DNA of 64,000 bases from Laccaria trichodermophora. Its lineage: Eukaryota; Basidiomycota; Agaricomycetes; Agaricales; Hydnangiaceae. The translations under genes were made by a program, and so were the position numbers. Shown piece after piece: positions 10,098 through 26,532 of this stretch (its first letter is position 1; the number at the start of each line of letters is the position of its first letter). The notes below the pieces were generated by a model that saw nothing but the letters and a program-made list of their open reading frames with translations, did not search any database and had not been told where the DNA came from. Where the stretch lies: contig JACTVC010000015.1 of the NCBI GenBank assembly GCA_018417955.1, positions 87,862 to 151,861 on the forward strand, read 5' to 3'.

Positions 10098-12586
10098 TAG
10101 CAATGACGTTGGACTTTGTAGGTTCGTTGTTCTAGTCGTGCCCGTCCATCTTCTCCATTGCTGACGATTGCGCAGATTGGGATTATTTAACGGGCTTTTC
10201 TATCCTTTGTATTATCCCATTACGATCCCAAATACAGGTTGGGCATCGGAAAGGTCTCTGTATCTCCTTTGACCATGAGTGACCAATTCTATGGGGCGGG
10301 TCTTCGTCCCTCGGACAGATTATTTTGGTGTCTTGCATAAAGGTAGCCTGCCGCCTTTTCGCATTGTCCAACGGAACTCTATGTGTCAGGCAGCGCCGCT
10401 TTGTCTCTCAAGCTTTTATCTCGTCCAACATTGATCAAGTTTCACCCCGCCTTCCTGCACGTTCAACACCTATGCAGCTACACCGAGGAATTTGCGCGGT
10501 TAGTTCACCATTTTTCATCGGGCTATACTGACGTAACGCCGAATCCATAATCTAAAAAACAAACGTCTAGTCGTGCTGAGGAGCTTGCTGGGGGACTCAT
10601 GACGTGCCAAGTGGCAAGCTTATGTTCAAGTCTTATTGTGGCTTATGACTTTTGGCCCGCAGGTGTTACACGTTTGCACGCAATCCTTCGCTTGCCCGAG
10701 AACGAGCTATCACCCCAGCCAGTCGGTCAGTTTTATATTACGTTTACCTTCTCCGCTATTGTCTACCTCATAGGCGGCCTTTTCCAAGCGGCATCTGTCA
10801 CTTTGGAGGCTCTTCACGTGTCCCACGATGGCGACTATTGCTTCAATCTATCCACACACGAGGATGAACCTTCAGCTTTACATCATGAATGCTGATGATG
10901 TCTGGGTGTGGAGTGGGCTCGTCGACTTTTAATCTCTCCTCCAGCCTTGAGGCCCCTGGCCCCTCTCCATCGATGCAATCCTTCCAAAAGTTTTGGTTCC
11001 GATCGTGCCTTTCCTCGGTGAACTCTGCGTGGATAGATGCTAGACGTATATCAGCCTCTAGGTTGCGTTTCTATACAATGTACATCTTCTAGGCGTCTCA
11101 ACGAAGCAAGAATATCCCCCCATTTGGGTCCATAATAAGGCGATATAACTTTAAATTATTGGGGTTTATGGCAAGTCCCATCTCGGTTGTCACCTTCGGC
11201 AATCAGGATATCGGGATTATTCGACATGCGTCGTGCCTGCACCATCCAACCGCGAATGCATGAATGAGAGGTGTTTGAAGCTCTGCTTTTCTTCTGTCGG
11301 GTCTCTACGCGGCTTGCTGTACGGCCTTCTTTGCTTGCCATTGTCCAGTTCCAAGTAGGGCCGCCGATCAATAGGACTCGTTCGTCAGGTTCTATCTTAC
11401 TCGTATCTGAATCATTCATAACATTCTTGTCTTCAATCTACACCTGTCAGCTCTATTTACTGTTGCTTCAACGCGCTCAACATGTGTCTCGATCTATTCC
11501 CCTCTGGCTGCTGGCATGGGTAAGATTCAGCTCCTCGGCAATATTTCTTCTGAAATTCAACAAGTACATGCCTTAAGTTCGCCTTTGCTGCCCTTCCCTG
11601 TCCATCAATTCTACACACTTTGCGAGCAATGACGTCTACCATTTGAGGCCCTCAAATGACTTTTCCCTCATTTATTACCTTGCGAATCGGAGACTTTAAA
11701 TAACAAAAACAGAAGGTAGGGCGCTATCGGGGATGTCAGATCTTGCTCATCTCTACTTTTCAGGCGAACTGAATTGTTGTGAAGAATCGCCTGCCTGCAT
11801 ATATGCATGGCGATATCCAAGCATTGCTAAGCGTATCTCCCGAACTGTCGCTCATTCGCACTTTTTTTTCCTATTCGTTCTCAGGAGATTTTCATGTCGT
11901 ACCTTAGGCGCCTCGTGCATCTATCTCACTGGCTGGGCCTCTAACATGGTCGTAGATCGTGCAAGGAGCTTCAAACGGTAGCACTCCTTGCTGTCATGAA
12001 ACGAAATCGGGGGTATTGATCTGAGGATACGATGGCCTTCGGGATTAGACTCAGGAGCATTTGATGTGACACTTGCTTATTGTCTTTTCACGTTTCGCCC
12101 GCAAGCCGTCGTTATCACGCCCGTAAGTCCAACCAACTGAGACCAAGCCGTCAGAGAGGCATTATGTGATTTCGGGATCACATGAAATGTACTGACCTTC
12201 ATTGACAACGTGCTGCCCAAGGGTTTGTAGCTTTCTCAGCCGAATGGCGTACATACTGGCTTGTACTGGTGAATGTGAAAAGGTGTTCAACGGGAGCTCT
12301 AGGCCAAAAGTGGCCAAAGTCAGCCAAAGTCTTTCAAAGTTTAAGGACGTTGTCATGTCTCTATGGAATGGGGGTTCGTCTTCCCAAACGTTAACCTTAC
12401 CTTGCGAGGGACGATTATAATATCGTCAGCGCTATCGTCCTTCTCGACTGCGGAAATTTTCATGCATGGGTATATCATTACACAGTGGGAACTACGACTA
12501 CGAAGCGAGAGGCTATTAGCAGCCGTAAAAGAGTGTGGCAGAGCGCGGCATGGAAGATTGTGGTCTGTGTTTAATCAGATGACCAC
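10098..12586. other. Unresolved 2.5-kb stretch between VPS29 and P450
   Basis: No recognisable protein family. Several minus-strand segments look like possible exons: 10843-11070; part of 11156-11419, a charged stretch starting MNDSDTSKIEPDERVLL; 12162-12356; and 12400-12480, where an acidic frame ends at a GTAAGG donor. They could belong to one or two unknown minus-strand genes. I cannot join them with confidence. Confidence 0.35.
10843..11070 (-). CDS. Possible last exon of an unknown minus-strand gene
   Basis: From a TAG acceptor at about 11071 the frame reads LEADIRLASIHAEFTEERHD, then NQNFWKDCIDGEGPG, ASRLEERLKVDEPTPHP and VHPRVWID, ending at a stop at 10843. The strongly charged, low-complexity-free composition looks coding. 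I recognise no family. Upstream exons would lie at 11.1-12.5 kb. Confidence 0.3.
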   Translation of the reverse strand, partial: KRNLEADIRLASIHAEFTEERHDRNQNFWKDCIDGEGPGASRLEERLKVDEPTPHPDIISIHDVKLKVHPRVWID

Positions 12587-14577
12587 TTAATGCTCTTCGG
12601 AAACCAAGGCTATCGCTTTGGCCGAACGGGGTTTGATGACACATTTAAAAGGCTCAGGATAACTAAAACCAGATTTTTATCAACAGAAGGTCGAAGAAGC
12701 GAAGAAGAATCTTACCTGATGGTACCAGTAGTATTTTCGTGGACGGGAGTGATGGGGATACCTTGATCATCAAGGGCCTTCTCAATGTTAAAGACGGAAA
12801 GCGACATCGAAACCGTTGAAAAAAGAGAAGCTTCAGCAAGATACCTCCCGGGGCAGATACGACGACCGTAACCGAAACACACGTTACGCGGGTCGCGTTG
12901 ACCTTTGGTCGTGTACCGCTCTGGATCGAAGGTGAATGGATCAGGATAGGTTTCGGGATCATGGAGCATATTCCTAGATCGAAATTCAGCAAAAGTGAGG
13001 AAGTCTGACGACGGAGATCATTTCACCAGAGGTTGGCCATGATGATGGTGCCCTTGGGGATGAAGAACCCGTTGACGATGTCATCCTCGACGGCTCGATG
13101 GGGCACGCCTAAATATAACTTTTTTTGAGAGTCCTATATTTTTGAACCGAGGATACCGATAAATACCTAAGGGAGCTACGCTGTTCCAACGAAGGACTTC
13201 GGTAACCACTGCATTGATGTAGGGAAGATGAGAGAGGTCCGAAAGTGTGGGTAGCCTGTCGTTGCCGACGACGGCGTCAATCTCAGCTTGGGCTTTCTTT
13301 TGAACCTCTGAAATAACAGTAAATATGTGAGCATCGCATGACCAGTAGGATGTGAAATGTCCTTGCCTGGATTCAAAACCATGGCGAGGAAAAAGGCGTA
13401 TTCCGCAGAGACGGTGGTATCAGCGCCGCCTAGATAAAGTTTATTATAACACTACGGAACGGCACATAAGCAGGCGCACCTCCATACATGGAACTCGCCG
13501 TGAACTTCAAGTCCCGGATTTCCTCTTCAGTCATGGGTGATTCGGCTTCAAACGCTGTGGAGACGAATGACGGGGGTGCGGTCCCAGCGGCCTAAGAGAC
13601 AAGTCAACGCAAGCTCAACATTCAGGGGATGACGTACCATTTGCTCCTTAGTAAAATTGTAGGGAACATCGACCATTCGTTGAGTATCCTTGCGCCACCG
13701 GCGTGCTGTCTCCATGAAGCTCATGCCAGGCAGAAATTCCGGAAGGCTCCGCAAAATGGGGAAGAAGTCGACTATGAACGCCCCTGGGATCGAGGCGGCG
13801 TTGAAGTTCCCGTTGGCATGTTCTATCAAGTTGACGAAGGGGTCGTCCCGCTCCTGGACCTGATATCCATAAGTAAGACCAAGGATAATTCCACCGGCAA
13901 GCCTAAGATGAATTTATAGTGCAGTCAATAAGTTAAAGGACAACGACGTACGTTCGGAGACAACTCAAGAGATCACAATCCCCCTTCAAAGTAAGCTTCA
14001 AAAACCGGCGAGTTTCTGTTTCAACTAAAGGATGCAACTTCTCGATGGGACCCGAGTTTCCGAGATAGCGAGCAAAATGTTTGCGGTAAGTGCGAAAGCG
14101 GGGACCATAAGGAATGAGAACAAGTGTTTCGTTGTAGCCCACAAGCTCCCCACCCATTTCCAGCCGAGGTCGGTCGGAGTAGATGGCTCCTTTCTTGTCA
14201 AGCTCTTCCATAACGTCAGCTGAGTTGATGATGACCAAGGGCTGTCCCATAAGCGTTACTGAACATATCCCGCCTTTGAAAAGACGTAAGGGCTTAGAAG
14301 ACTTGCTTTTTTGGGTATCAAAGGCTTACCCCACTTGCGACCCCATTCTGCAAAAGTCAACCACTCCTTCTTAGCGGGCATGTCGGCAACATTCTACGTT
14401 ACGATACAATGAGAAGACATACATTGGAGTTGATTGAAAACTTACTCCAACAACGGGAAGTCCTCGAGGGCCAGGGGGCAGCGGTGCGGGCGTATTTACT
14501 TGACGAAGATAAGCCCGGAGGAGATATAAACCAAAGCCCAGAAGACCGAGATCGACCACAGTGATGTTCTTCAACAT
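12587..14577 (-). CDS. Cytochrome P450 monooxygenase
   Basis: A haem-thiolate monooxygenase, membrane-anchored. The start at 14577 ([20 protein letters not shown]) gives a single N-terminal helix, followed by the proline hinge [15 protein letters not shown]. Later blocks are [20 protein letters not shown], the I-helix oxygen-binding GGADTTVS (about 13430), the K-helix EVLRW (ExxR, about 13190), [10 protein letters not shown], and the haem loop [11 protein letters not shown] with its cysteine (about 12870). The last exon, joined across an intron (GTAAGA...TTTTAG), gives [13 protein letters not shown] and a stop at 12587. Many short introns; all key motifs are intact. The sequence resembles basidiomycete P450s annotated as O-methylsterigmatocystin-oxidoreductase-like. 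The substrate is unknown, and there is no neighbouring biosynthetic cluster. Confidence 0.93.
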
Positions 14578-15842
14578 GAAGGACGTGTAGATGAAGAGAC
14601 ACCAAGTGGTCGTGTCTTTGAGCAGAAACAAGTTCAAACTCAGGGGCAGTTCAGGAGTTTACATTTAGGCCAAACGCACCCTGTTCCTGGTTTCTGATGG
14701 GTTCTTTGCAATAGTGATGGCAAAAAAAAGACTGACGTAAGCGTTGACAAAGCTTTCTCCTCGACAATCTCGGCAACCTTCTCGCACCCTCTATGTATGC
14801 TTGTTCCCGTGATAAGTCAAGAATTCCTCCGAGTGTCGTTCAAGGCAAATCAAGTTCGAACTTGAATGGCGAAAATATACACGTTCATCTCTTCTTCAAT
14901 TCAGTTTGGGGAGCTGATTCAGGGCTATGTGAGCCACCTCTATGTAGCTTGTAGTAACGATGAATTTCTGCTGCCCCACATAAGCATCCGAGGAAGCGGA
15001 TGGTATCGTGCATCTCAAGCGCAAGGTTTTTTTTTGGGTAATACTCGTGAGTCGTTTGTATTCATAAGTTCTCGATCATCCCGAACTTGGGCTTCCTCTC
15101 ATGGATTAACATAACTTCGCTACCTAGCTTCATGTAAGGCTCAACACCAAAGTACATCGCTGACGTCGACTTCAATAGGTGTGATATCGCACCCAAAGCC
15201 CAACCGTTGCGCACCCTCAACCGATTAATTTATTCGTGGAAGTTCCCGCGAAAAAAAACTTTCTTCAAGCACAACGTCCACGCGTTGGTATGTATAGGCT
15301 GGAATCGAAATCAGACGTCGCTCCTTCCAGGTATCTTTCTAGCACCACATGTCTCCAATTTTTCAAATTCCGATCACAGATTCCCGATACGTCTCCATCC
15401 GTTCATCGTAAGTAAGGCAACCAAAGATTACGTACTTTCCCTCGCTTCAATTTTGAACAGTTGCGCTGAAGGTTCATATTTGCTGTATGACCACTTCTAC
15501 CCGAACGTCAATGAATGAAGCAAAGTCAAAGCGAAGAGGGGCTATATTTCAAAGGATTTTGAAGTTTAAACGGGACGTGAACGGACGGTGCCAGGGGCAG
15601 AACTGACGCACGAGGCAGATCGCGATTTCCAGAAGACGACGAGATCTAACATCCATCGGAAATAAGGGTTCCCTGACATCGAATGTTTTCTCCTTTCTCA
15701 AGAGTGATTCTCACCCCATTCACTAGGAACATTCCTGTTGATACTTATTACATGGTGCCGAGCTGACCTTACCTGGCTTGAACCTTCGCAACCCCACACT
15801 CGTTCCTGCTCTTTCCTAGACATTCGTTAACCATCTGCAACG
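14578..15842. other. Divergent intergenic region
   Basis: About 1.26 kb between the P450 start (-) and the DUF6534 gene start (+). One plus-strand frame (15207-15518) has no family signal. Nothing else is identified. Confidence 0.4.
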
Positions 15843-17882
15843 ATGTCACCGTCAGCCACCCTCGAACCCGATGTTCCCCTTGACAACACGTTCGTATCGT
15901 TCTTCTCACTCAAGCAAGACTTCTGAAAACATTGGCACACATTGGCTATTTCAGCATGGGAGCGATGATGATAGGCGTCATTGTCAGCGCTGTTCTTCAT
16001 GGAGTTTGTTTGGTTCAGGCGTTTTTTTACTTCACCAGTGAGTGTCCGCTGCGTCTCGACATTTCTGAGAGCTAGACGTCCTTTTCGCCCCTTAGAGTAC
16101 AAGAAAGACATTTGGTACATCAAAGCCCTCGTGAGCCGATAATTGAGCACCTCCCCCGAACTTCTCAGTGGTTCTGATGTCGCCTGGCAGGTGATAACAA
16201 CGGTGGTCTTCGACGCAATTCATCTTTGCTTCATTTCACACACTGGTGAGTTCCCCTTCCCTTGTACCCTGCGATTGCTCTGAGCTACTCGCAAGTCTAC
16301 CATTATGTTATAACGAACTATCAGTAAGTCTCCCTATTTCATTGACGTTCTCGCGCTAATGTCCGTAGCAACCCCGATCGTCTCCGTTTTCTTATATGGT
16401 GAGCCGCCTCCCAACTACTTGCTTCCCTCTTTCTGACGTGCAGTTGTAAAGGTCGGTTGTGGTAAGTGTTCAATTTCGCGTCATTGAAAAACTGGGCTCA
16501 ATCCGGTGTAGATGGAAGCGCTTTTCACGGTATGTTAGCTCCGCTGCTGCTGCATCAGATAGCGTCTCATGGAACTTCAGGGAGTTAATGGAGGAATTGT
16601 TCAAACGTGAGTTCTATACGTCCTACCAACTGCCATGCCTGCTCAATATCATATATACATTAGCTTCTATACTCAACGCGTATGGCGTCGTGAGTTTGAC
16701 CCACTCGTAACCCGGATCAAAGAACTGATCTTGCCTGTTAGTGAGTAAAAGGAACTATTTTCTGACAGGCTTCATTCTTTGTCTTATCATCGCGACAACT
16801 GGTGAGTGGCTTGAAATTTTTCAGGAGAAGACATCTTACAAAATCTTACAAACGTTTTTAGGTTGCGGTACAGGTGCGTTCAAGTCTAACCAAATATATT
16901 TCGCGATTCTTACTCCTTCCTTCCCTTTTTAGCATGGGTCATTCTAGCGTACGTGATGTATCTTTGTTCCTCTCTCACGCGGTCACCTAATGGCAATGCG
17001 CCTAGCACAGTATGCAAATGACAACATATGAACAGCTGTTGAAAATCACGGTTTGCCCCTTCATACCCCGCCGAAAATCACCGCCCGCTCACTATGTCTA
17101 GCCGCTCACTATAACGATCAATGCCCTATCGTCGACTACCGACGTCCTGATCGCAGCAAGCTTATGTATCATGTTACACAACGCTCGCACTGGTTTTAAA
17201 AAGTGCGTTTCGCTGGAGATAGTCGTCCTTATATTGACGATAGACTTCTCTCAGATCGGATACTATCATCAATAGATTGGTCAGTATCCCTACTATCAGC
17301 TGCGGTAGAGATTTGAACCAGACGATTTATATTCAGATGATCTTCATAGTCAACACTGGAGTGTCAGTTTTCCACTTCCTCCCTCCTTCAATACGACTGA
17401 TTCGGGCTACCAAACAGCTTAACCACGTACGTACTGGTGCCGCTCATTGGATAGAAATATAACAATATCTTTTAGCACCTGTGCTATCGCCGCCCTGATC
17501 GCGGTGAGTCCCTTCCCTCTTGTCGCAGTCAACTTTCTGATGCGTTTACGATCAGTTGGTGGCATCATCTCATAGCTTGATTTACGCCTCATTCTACTTT
17601 TGCATTGGACGATGTACATCTAGGTTTTGCCTCTCCACTTAACCCTGATTAACATCCCCGTTTTTAGTCTACACAAACTCGTTCCTGGCGACGCTGAATG
17701 CACGCAAGAGAATTTCGAGCGACGTTGATGAAACTAGCCACCTGATGGTGTCTCTCCCACCCAGCGTACTGACTGGAAACATGACAACCGGCAGCAGGAC
17801 AGCACAGCAGAATATTTCAATACGAATAGAAACAACCAAAGAAGCTCTTCGAGACGAGGTGAATGATAAGGTAAGATCCTGA
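15843..17882 (+). CDS. DUF6534-type seven-helix membrane protein
   Basis: A gene with about a dozen short exons. It starts MSPSATLEPDVPLDNT. Exon 2 joins in frame as MGAMMIGVIVSAVLHG, then LVQAFFYFT, KYKKDIWYIKAL and TTVVFDAIHLCFISHT. Next come VYHYVITNY, FYTQRVWRR (the R-x-W step after helix 4), NYFLTGFILCLIIATTG, ALSSTTDVLIAASLCIMLH and SDTIINRL. It ends LVASSHSLIYASFYFCIGR and VYTNSFLATLNARKRISS. This block order is that of the Agaricomycete DUF6534 family, which is predicted plasma-membrane and of unknown ligand. A tail motif QQNISIRI also occurs (as QQNISIKI) in the second DUF6534 gene at 45.9-48.0 kb. The end is uncertain: stop at 17882, or splicing at GTAAGA to a stop near 18013. Confidence 0.75.
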
Positions 17883-18978
17883 ATTACTTATTGAAGTCGG
17901 TTAATTTTTTTGTTAGAGTATGACAACCAATACAGAAATTGGAAGAAGCGACGAAGATCTTTCGACGAAAAATGTGTCTTTGTAGTGGTCTCCAGTGTCC
18001 ACAGAGTGCATGAATGAGACTTATCAATAGCTTTGCGCATAGAATTCCGTCATGTATGTACGGGCGTTGCTTCGGGAAGATATTAGCCATCCCCCGTTTT
18101 GAATATTAACGGAGATGTGGAAGGATGTGGATCGATCACAACCATAAAGAAATCCTTTCCCGCACATCAAAATCCATCAACGCCGTAGCCCGACTGCTCA
18201 GTACTCAGTGCTCGGTCGTTACGCCCAAGTGTGATGTGAAGTCGCGGAGTGGGCACGACGAAATGGGTTGTTTCGCCTTTTTAGTAGTTACAAACAACCC
18301 CCAAAAGGCCTCACAGTTAAAGAAGCCTAGTGAAGAGAACACATTTTCCAAAAGGAAATCATGTCTGTCATTTTTCCTTGAAATTTTCGAGTCGAGAACT
18401 GTAATAAATGTGATTGGTTTTGCCCCTCAAAAAAACAGCCAGGCGTTATGCTTGGTGACATCCGATCTTTGTCCCAAGACATAAAATAGAAGACATTGTA
18501 TGATACAAAACGGAACTGTGTACTTCGGGAACATCCGAATAATATGATAGCCGACTTGTCTTGGCAGAAAAACAGGAAGAGAGGAAGGAGGGGATGAGGA
18601 ACGGTAAAGACACGTCGAGGAGACGCGTTCTTGATATAAACACCCACCGTACGTCATGTTCCATTTTTGGCTGTCCATCGCAAACTGAATTCACTTCGAA
18701 GTGGTGTGAGTTCCGGATTGAATCGAAGCCTCCTCGAAATCACTCCGATTCGGCGGCAACACTAGCTGGACTTCAACTTGGAGATGTACTGGCGGCGGGG
18801 GGTCATGCGACTTTTTCTGGAAGGGGTTTCTTCAAATAAGGGGGGGAGGGGTTTGCTAAAGGAAACCGTTGGGTTTTCGCAGAAAGGGGGCTTCCTCAAT
18901 GGTTTTATCCTCCGATATTAAAAGTTGGAACATACTTGGATACCCCACGTCTACAATACAGCGTCCCAAGACGGTCAA
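17883..18978. other. Convergent intergenic region
   Basis: Lies between two converging seven-helix genes. If the upstream gene is spliced at 17873, its last exon lies at about 17938-18013. The rest holds only short frames with no protein-like features. Confidence 0.4.
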
Positions 18979-20317
18979 TCAAAGAGCCCATTCTTCTGGC
19001 TTACTACGCCCAGGCTCCCTATCTAACTCGTTGTCTTGATCTTCCTTTTCAACCGAGCCAGTCTCTGGTGGATCTCGCACGGTCATGGTTTTGACAGAGA
19101 TGAGGTGAAGAGGCACAGAATGCTGTCTAGTATCAATCTCCGAACGGACGGTGTTAACGTAATTGGAATAGGAAGCCTGGTTTGATTGAGCATAAGTGAT
19201 TGTTCCGCGATCGACGCTGAGAATGAGCAGATTGAAAGTTATGCCCTAGAAGGCAAACGTCACATCCTTCGGAGTGAAAAAAGAGAGGGTAGGACGAACG
19301 ATAATTTGAACGACCTAAAGACCACAATATCTGTCAAATATGGAAGGTTCGGACAAAGGTTTTCACATACCGAATCAGAGACACCAAGAATCGCATTATT
19401 ATTCGCCAAATAACACACGAAGAGGATGACGATAGAGATTGTGTATATCGCTCCACATTCAATCAAAACCCGTAGGATGCGGGAATATGGCCCTGCGCTT
19501 GTCCGATCTTTTGCTGTGCGCCTTTTCACCGTCCATATACGATAAACGATAAGAGCTTCCAAGCGTAAATCTCGGTACTTTGTAAGTGAATCACGGATAA
19601 GAACTTACATGTGGTTACAACATTTGTCGCCAGAGTGAGGACGAGAGTCGATGTAATGAAGGGTTTCAGTTGAGATTGGCTTAGGACTCCAGTATCCAGT
19701 CTAGCTTCGATGTAAATAGTGAAGCTAGAGCAAACTGGACATTGTCAGTGCAAGAGGACGGCACCAAGAGAAATTATCCTCCTACCAGCAGTTCCGATCC
19801 ACATCAACGCAGGTCCGACTATAACAAACCATCGGCGGTTGTAAATGATGTAGCAGCGGTACAACTGCGAAAGAACTGAGAAAATCACAAAATAATGGGA
19901 CATCAACCTACTAGAATGCCATCTCCAATGAACGTCTGCGCACTGTAATCTGCAAATTTCATGACGTTAACCCAGTATGAAATATGGGCAAACTGAGCCG
20001 CCGGGGTTTGCTTTCCAACGCTGTACACGAAAGCGTCTAAATTATGGCGCAATCCAAATCCAACGTCCATCGTCCCAAACAACAGCATAAAAAGCGCTGC
20101 GACGACCATGGGCTTGTTGATAATTTTGAACGGTTTTACGGCCCCATCTTTCCAGAGAAGAACTCGCATGGTCGAAAAGAACGTGACGAGGTAAATTCCT
20201 AAGCAAGCAGGGAAGAATGGTCATGCAATGAGGAACATTGAACAAGATTTTACCATAGAATACCGACTCCATGAACAGCCCAACAATTTGGGCTGCGGTA
20301 ATGTCGAACGGCGGCAT
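18979..20317 (-). CDS. Basidiomycete seven-helix integral membrane protein (unnamed family)
   Basis: The start at 20317 gives MPPFDITAAQIVGLFMES, a helix that continues through an intron into MRVLLWKDGAVKPFK (about 20169). Then come PMVVAALFMLLFGTMDVGFG, HNLDAFVY, FADYSAQTFIGDGIL, a helix pair near 19700-19900, EALIVYRIW (about 19560), ILRVLIECGAIYTISIVILF and a last helix starting near 19255. A hydrophilic acidic C-terminal tail (VRSEIDTRQHS to KPEEWAL) ends at 18979. The pattern matches a large mushroom family with short extracellular loops and a cytosolic tail. The function is unknown. It is not closely similar in sequence to the neighbouring DUF6534 protein. Confidence 0.7.
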
Positions 20318-22480
20318 AGAGAGGCTGATGACCGGAAGATAGAGAAGGTGGGTGTACAGCCTTCAGAATTTCCTGTCCTATATATATACCGAGCATGGAA
20401 CCTGTAAGAACTAATCATCTGACGTCGCAGGCCCACAGGCGCCAAGGCGGGAGAAGGAGACAATAAGGTTACCTTGAAGCCCTTAATTTTGGGGATAGAG
20501 TGGAACGCCCGCGTCTGAAAATAGCGACTGGCTATGTCAGTTCGCTTATCGCTGAGGTTATGTGTGAATCCAAGGCTGTGGAATTGAACAAAGTGAAAAC
20601 TAGCATTTCCATCGACTCCAGACCATCACGTCACTCACCCACTATCGGATGAGGCAAGAGGATACCCATGGAGATTTCCGCATGGCGCAGGAGTCCTCCT
20701 GATGAAAGGCGGCCAGACTGGCCAATCTTCCAGTTGTTAGCGCATGATTACTGCATTTTCAGGGCCAGGATCCCTTGCGATGCTTCAAGGGGATTTGAGG
20801 AAGTTTATCTTTTCGGATTTGGCACTGATCAAATGATCCCTAATGATCCTTGTTGACCGAGATGAAGGGTGTTGTAACTGTTGTGTTGGTTGTTGGACAC
20901 ATGGACGACTAATTCAAGGCCGTCTTGTTTGGCAGGGTGCCAGAAAAGAAACAACTTGGTGATCCAGACTCTCACAGCCACAAAGGGCCGGTGCATACCA
21001 TTTAGGTAAAACGTTCATGGGGGTAAATCAGGAATTCGAGCCTCGATGAAGTGAGTCGCCTTCATGCTGTTGAGCGAGGTGGCGCTTGGGAACGGGCTCG
21101 TCGGTGGTTTGTGAAGATGCTCCGCCTAGTGTTTGTTACTTATTCTTTCTGACACAACCTAATCGCTAAACCCGGCTGATCAATCGGATTTTAATTGCTC
21201 TCACCAACTGGCACAATGTGACCTCAGAGTACCATTTTTATTCTCTCACGGCACGCGCAGCGCCCAACCTTTGAGTCCCCTGGCCATCAACGCGACAGAA
21301 CTCAAAGAAGAAGATATTTGTACTTATCTAGCCGGGAGATAAGTACCAGGATCAGTCGAGTATTCTGCAAGAGGAGAGAACAGAGACTATGATCAGAACT
21401 TTAAATGTTGCCTCACGACTCGGATACACTTGTCGCCTGATCATAATGACTTTCCTCGTGCGCATCAAAGATTCAAAAACTACCACCCTGAGAACCGATC
21501 AGACAATAGTATGGATTGACGCAAAAGGAGCCTCAAAGCCTGGCGGATAGCTTCTCGTTCACGAGTCTTCTCAGCTTGAATACGCCTTCCTTCTAGCCCT
21601 GAGTTCTGCTCGCCTGCCTCCTTCTTTCGTTTGATGGAGGGAACGACCCACATGAGGCAATGTCCTTCCTTGCGATTTGCAGCTTGTTGGCTGTGAAAAT
21701 CCGTCATGGGGTTGGTAATAGCTAACGCCACAGAATCTTTTTGACTCTACGGGCCCTGCAGCTTGTTGAATGTGAAAATCCGTCATGGGGTTGGCAATGG
21801 CTAACGCCCCAATTTTTTTTTTGACTCTACGGGCCCGGTCGTCGCCGCACGGTTGCCCTTTCTATATACAAAAACGGAGGAATGATTAAGTACTACAGTA
21901 CCTAGATTTCCCCAATAAGTGCCAGCTCGTGTGAAAGACCGAAGCTGCAACCTGCTGCAACTTCCGACTTGCAAGTATGCAACTTCCCAACGCCAGTCAT
22001 TCCGGTTAAATTCTTCGGCCAGGCAGAAAATAACAGAGCTTATCATTCACACAATGACGACTGGGTGTTCAGTGGTGCTGTGTTCTAAGTCCAAATGGCC
22101 AAATTGGCAAATTGTACATCCGAGCATGGGACCAGGGGAAACACTGAGGCAGAGGGCCAGCTCGAGCCCCGGTCTTCTCATCAGCCTCCACGCATAATGA
22201 AGCAATTTGGAAGCCGTCGGCTTAGATTGGCTTAGCCATCGCCTTCAAAATCATTCGATTTGGGCGATAAAGCCGACGCTAAGCTCGGTGACCTATGAAT
22301 TTCCGTTCAAGACGCAATGTCGTCAACCAACGACTATAATAAATATGTAAGGCTTTAAATAAGATATAATCGATAATCCGCCAATAGCCCAAAATTATGT
22401 AGATTAAACCGTCCTAACGGAAAAGGACGAAACATTAAAAGCCTTCCTTTTTCCCGATCATCATACTAACAGAACCTCAC
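20318..22480. other. Gene-poor spacer upstream of the GH47 3' end
   Basis: About 2.2 kb with no supportable gene. It holds the tandem duplication at 21678-21836. The part at 21830-22046 recurs at about 28970-29149 (shared blocks GTCGTCGCACGGTTGC-like and CAACTTCC-AACGCCA). It therefore belongs to the segment that was duplicated together with the GH47 gene. Confidence 0.5.
21678..21836. repeat. Tandem duplication, two units of about 79 bp
   Basis: Two adjacent units each begin TGCAGCTTGTTG and end GACTCTACGGGCCC. They share AATCCGTCATGGGGTTGG and CTAACGCC. They differ by a few substitutions and by the length of a T run. The divergence is around ten per cent, so the duplication is not brand new. 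Confidence 0.9.
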
Positions 22481-25699
<3,219 letters not shown>

Positions 25700-26532
25700 C
25701 TATGGGTGGTCAAGTTGCCATTGGCCAAGATGAGACCCCCCCATGAGCGATGCCAAGGACCGGAGGGGTTACGTAATATTAGACGTTTTATTCCCATTGC
25801 TTTCCCACTGTTTCGCACACGATCTACAACTACTCGACAGAAACACAACGCACCTTTGACAAAAGAAAGCTCCATGGAGATTCTCTGGAGTTGAATTGCG
25901 TTAGAGTCGGTGCAGCTTTGAGCCGGGGTCTCAGCTAATAAGCAGTTTGGGAGGCCGTGGAATGGTAGGTTTAATATCAATCACGAGAATATTGATACAC
26001 TCCCAACTGTGGTTCACACCCACCAGGTCGCACAACTAACTGAACACGCAGTGTGTGATCTTTCTCAACCTGTGATCATCCTATGAAAACTTGTGTCACT
26101 CCGTTCCGAAGTTGTAGAGCTTCCCGACTTCCGACTCCTGAACGTTTATGCGTGTATGAAAATAAGCCCAATCGATCTTTAGGTTCTGTCATAAACATCA
26201 TTCAGGTTGTGCAAGCGCTCTCCAGGACCCCGGGCGTATCTGCTGGAGGATGAATCTCCGAAAACAGACAAGATTGGCCAAAAGTTTGGTGTCAAAAAAA
26301 GATTTTTGATACATGACTGTCGTGAAATATTCAAGTTCAGGACATGATAGCGCTAGAAACTCTTAGTGTGCACAAAAATCCCAAAATCCTGGAATTATGA
26401 ATGTTAGGGGTCCTCCTGCTCCTTGCACCACTGTGTGAAACCATTAAATAGGCCTAAGCTTGACAGGATCCTTTTCCAATAACGTTGGGAGACTCTCATC
26501 TCCTCACTCATTCTTCTTCAGCTTCCCCAGAA
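25700..26532. other. Divergent intergenic region (GH47 promoter side)
   Basis: The first 280 bp, just upstream of the GH47 start, recur near 31714-31990 with the second GH47 copy. The duplicated segment therefore includes the promoter. The remainder leads to the DUF6533 gene and shows nothing recognisable. Confidence 0.5.
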
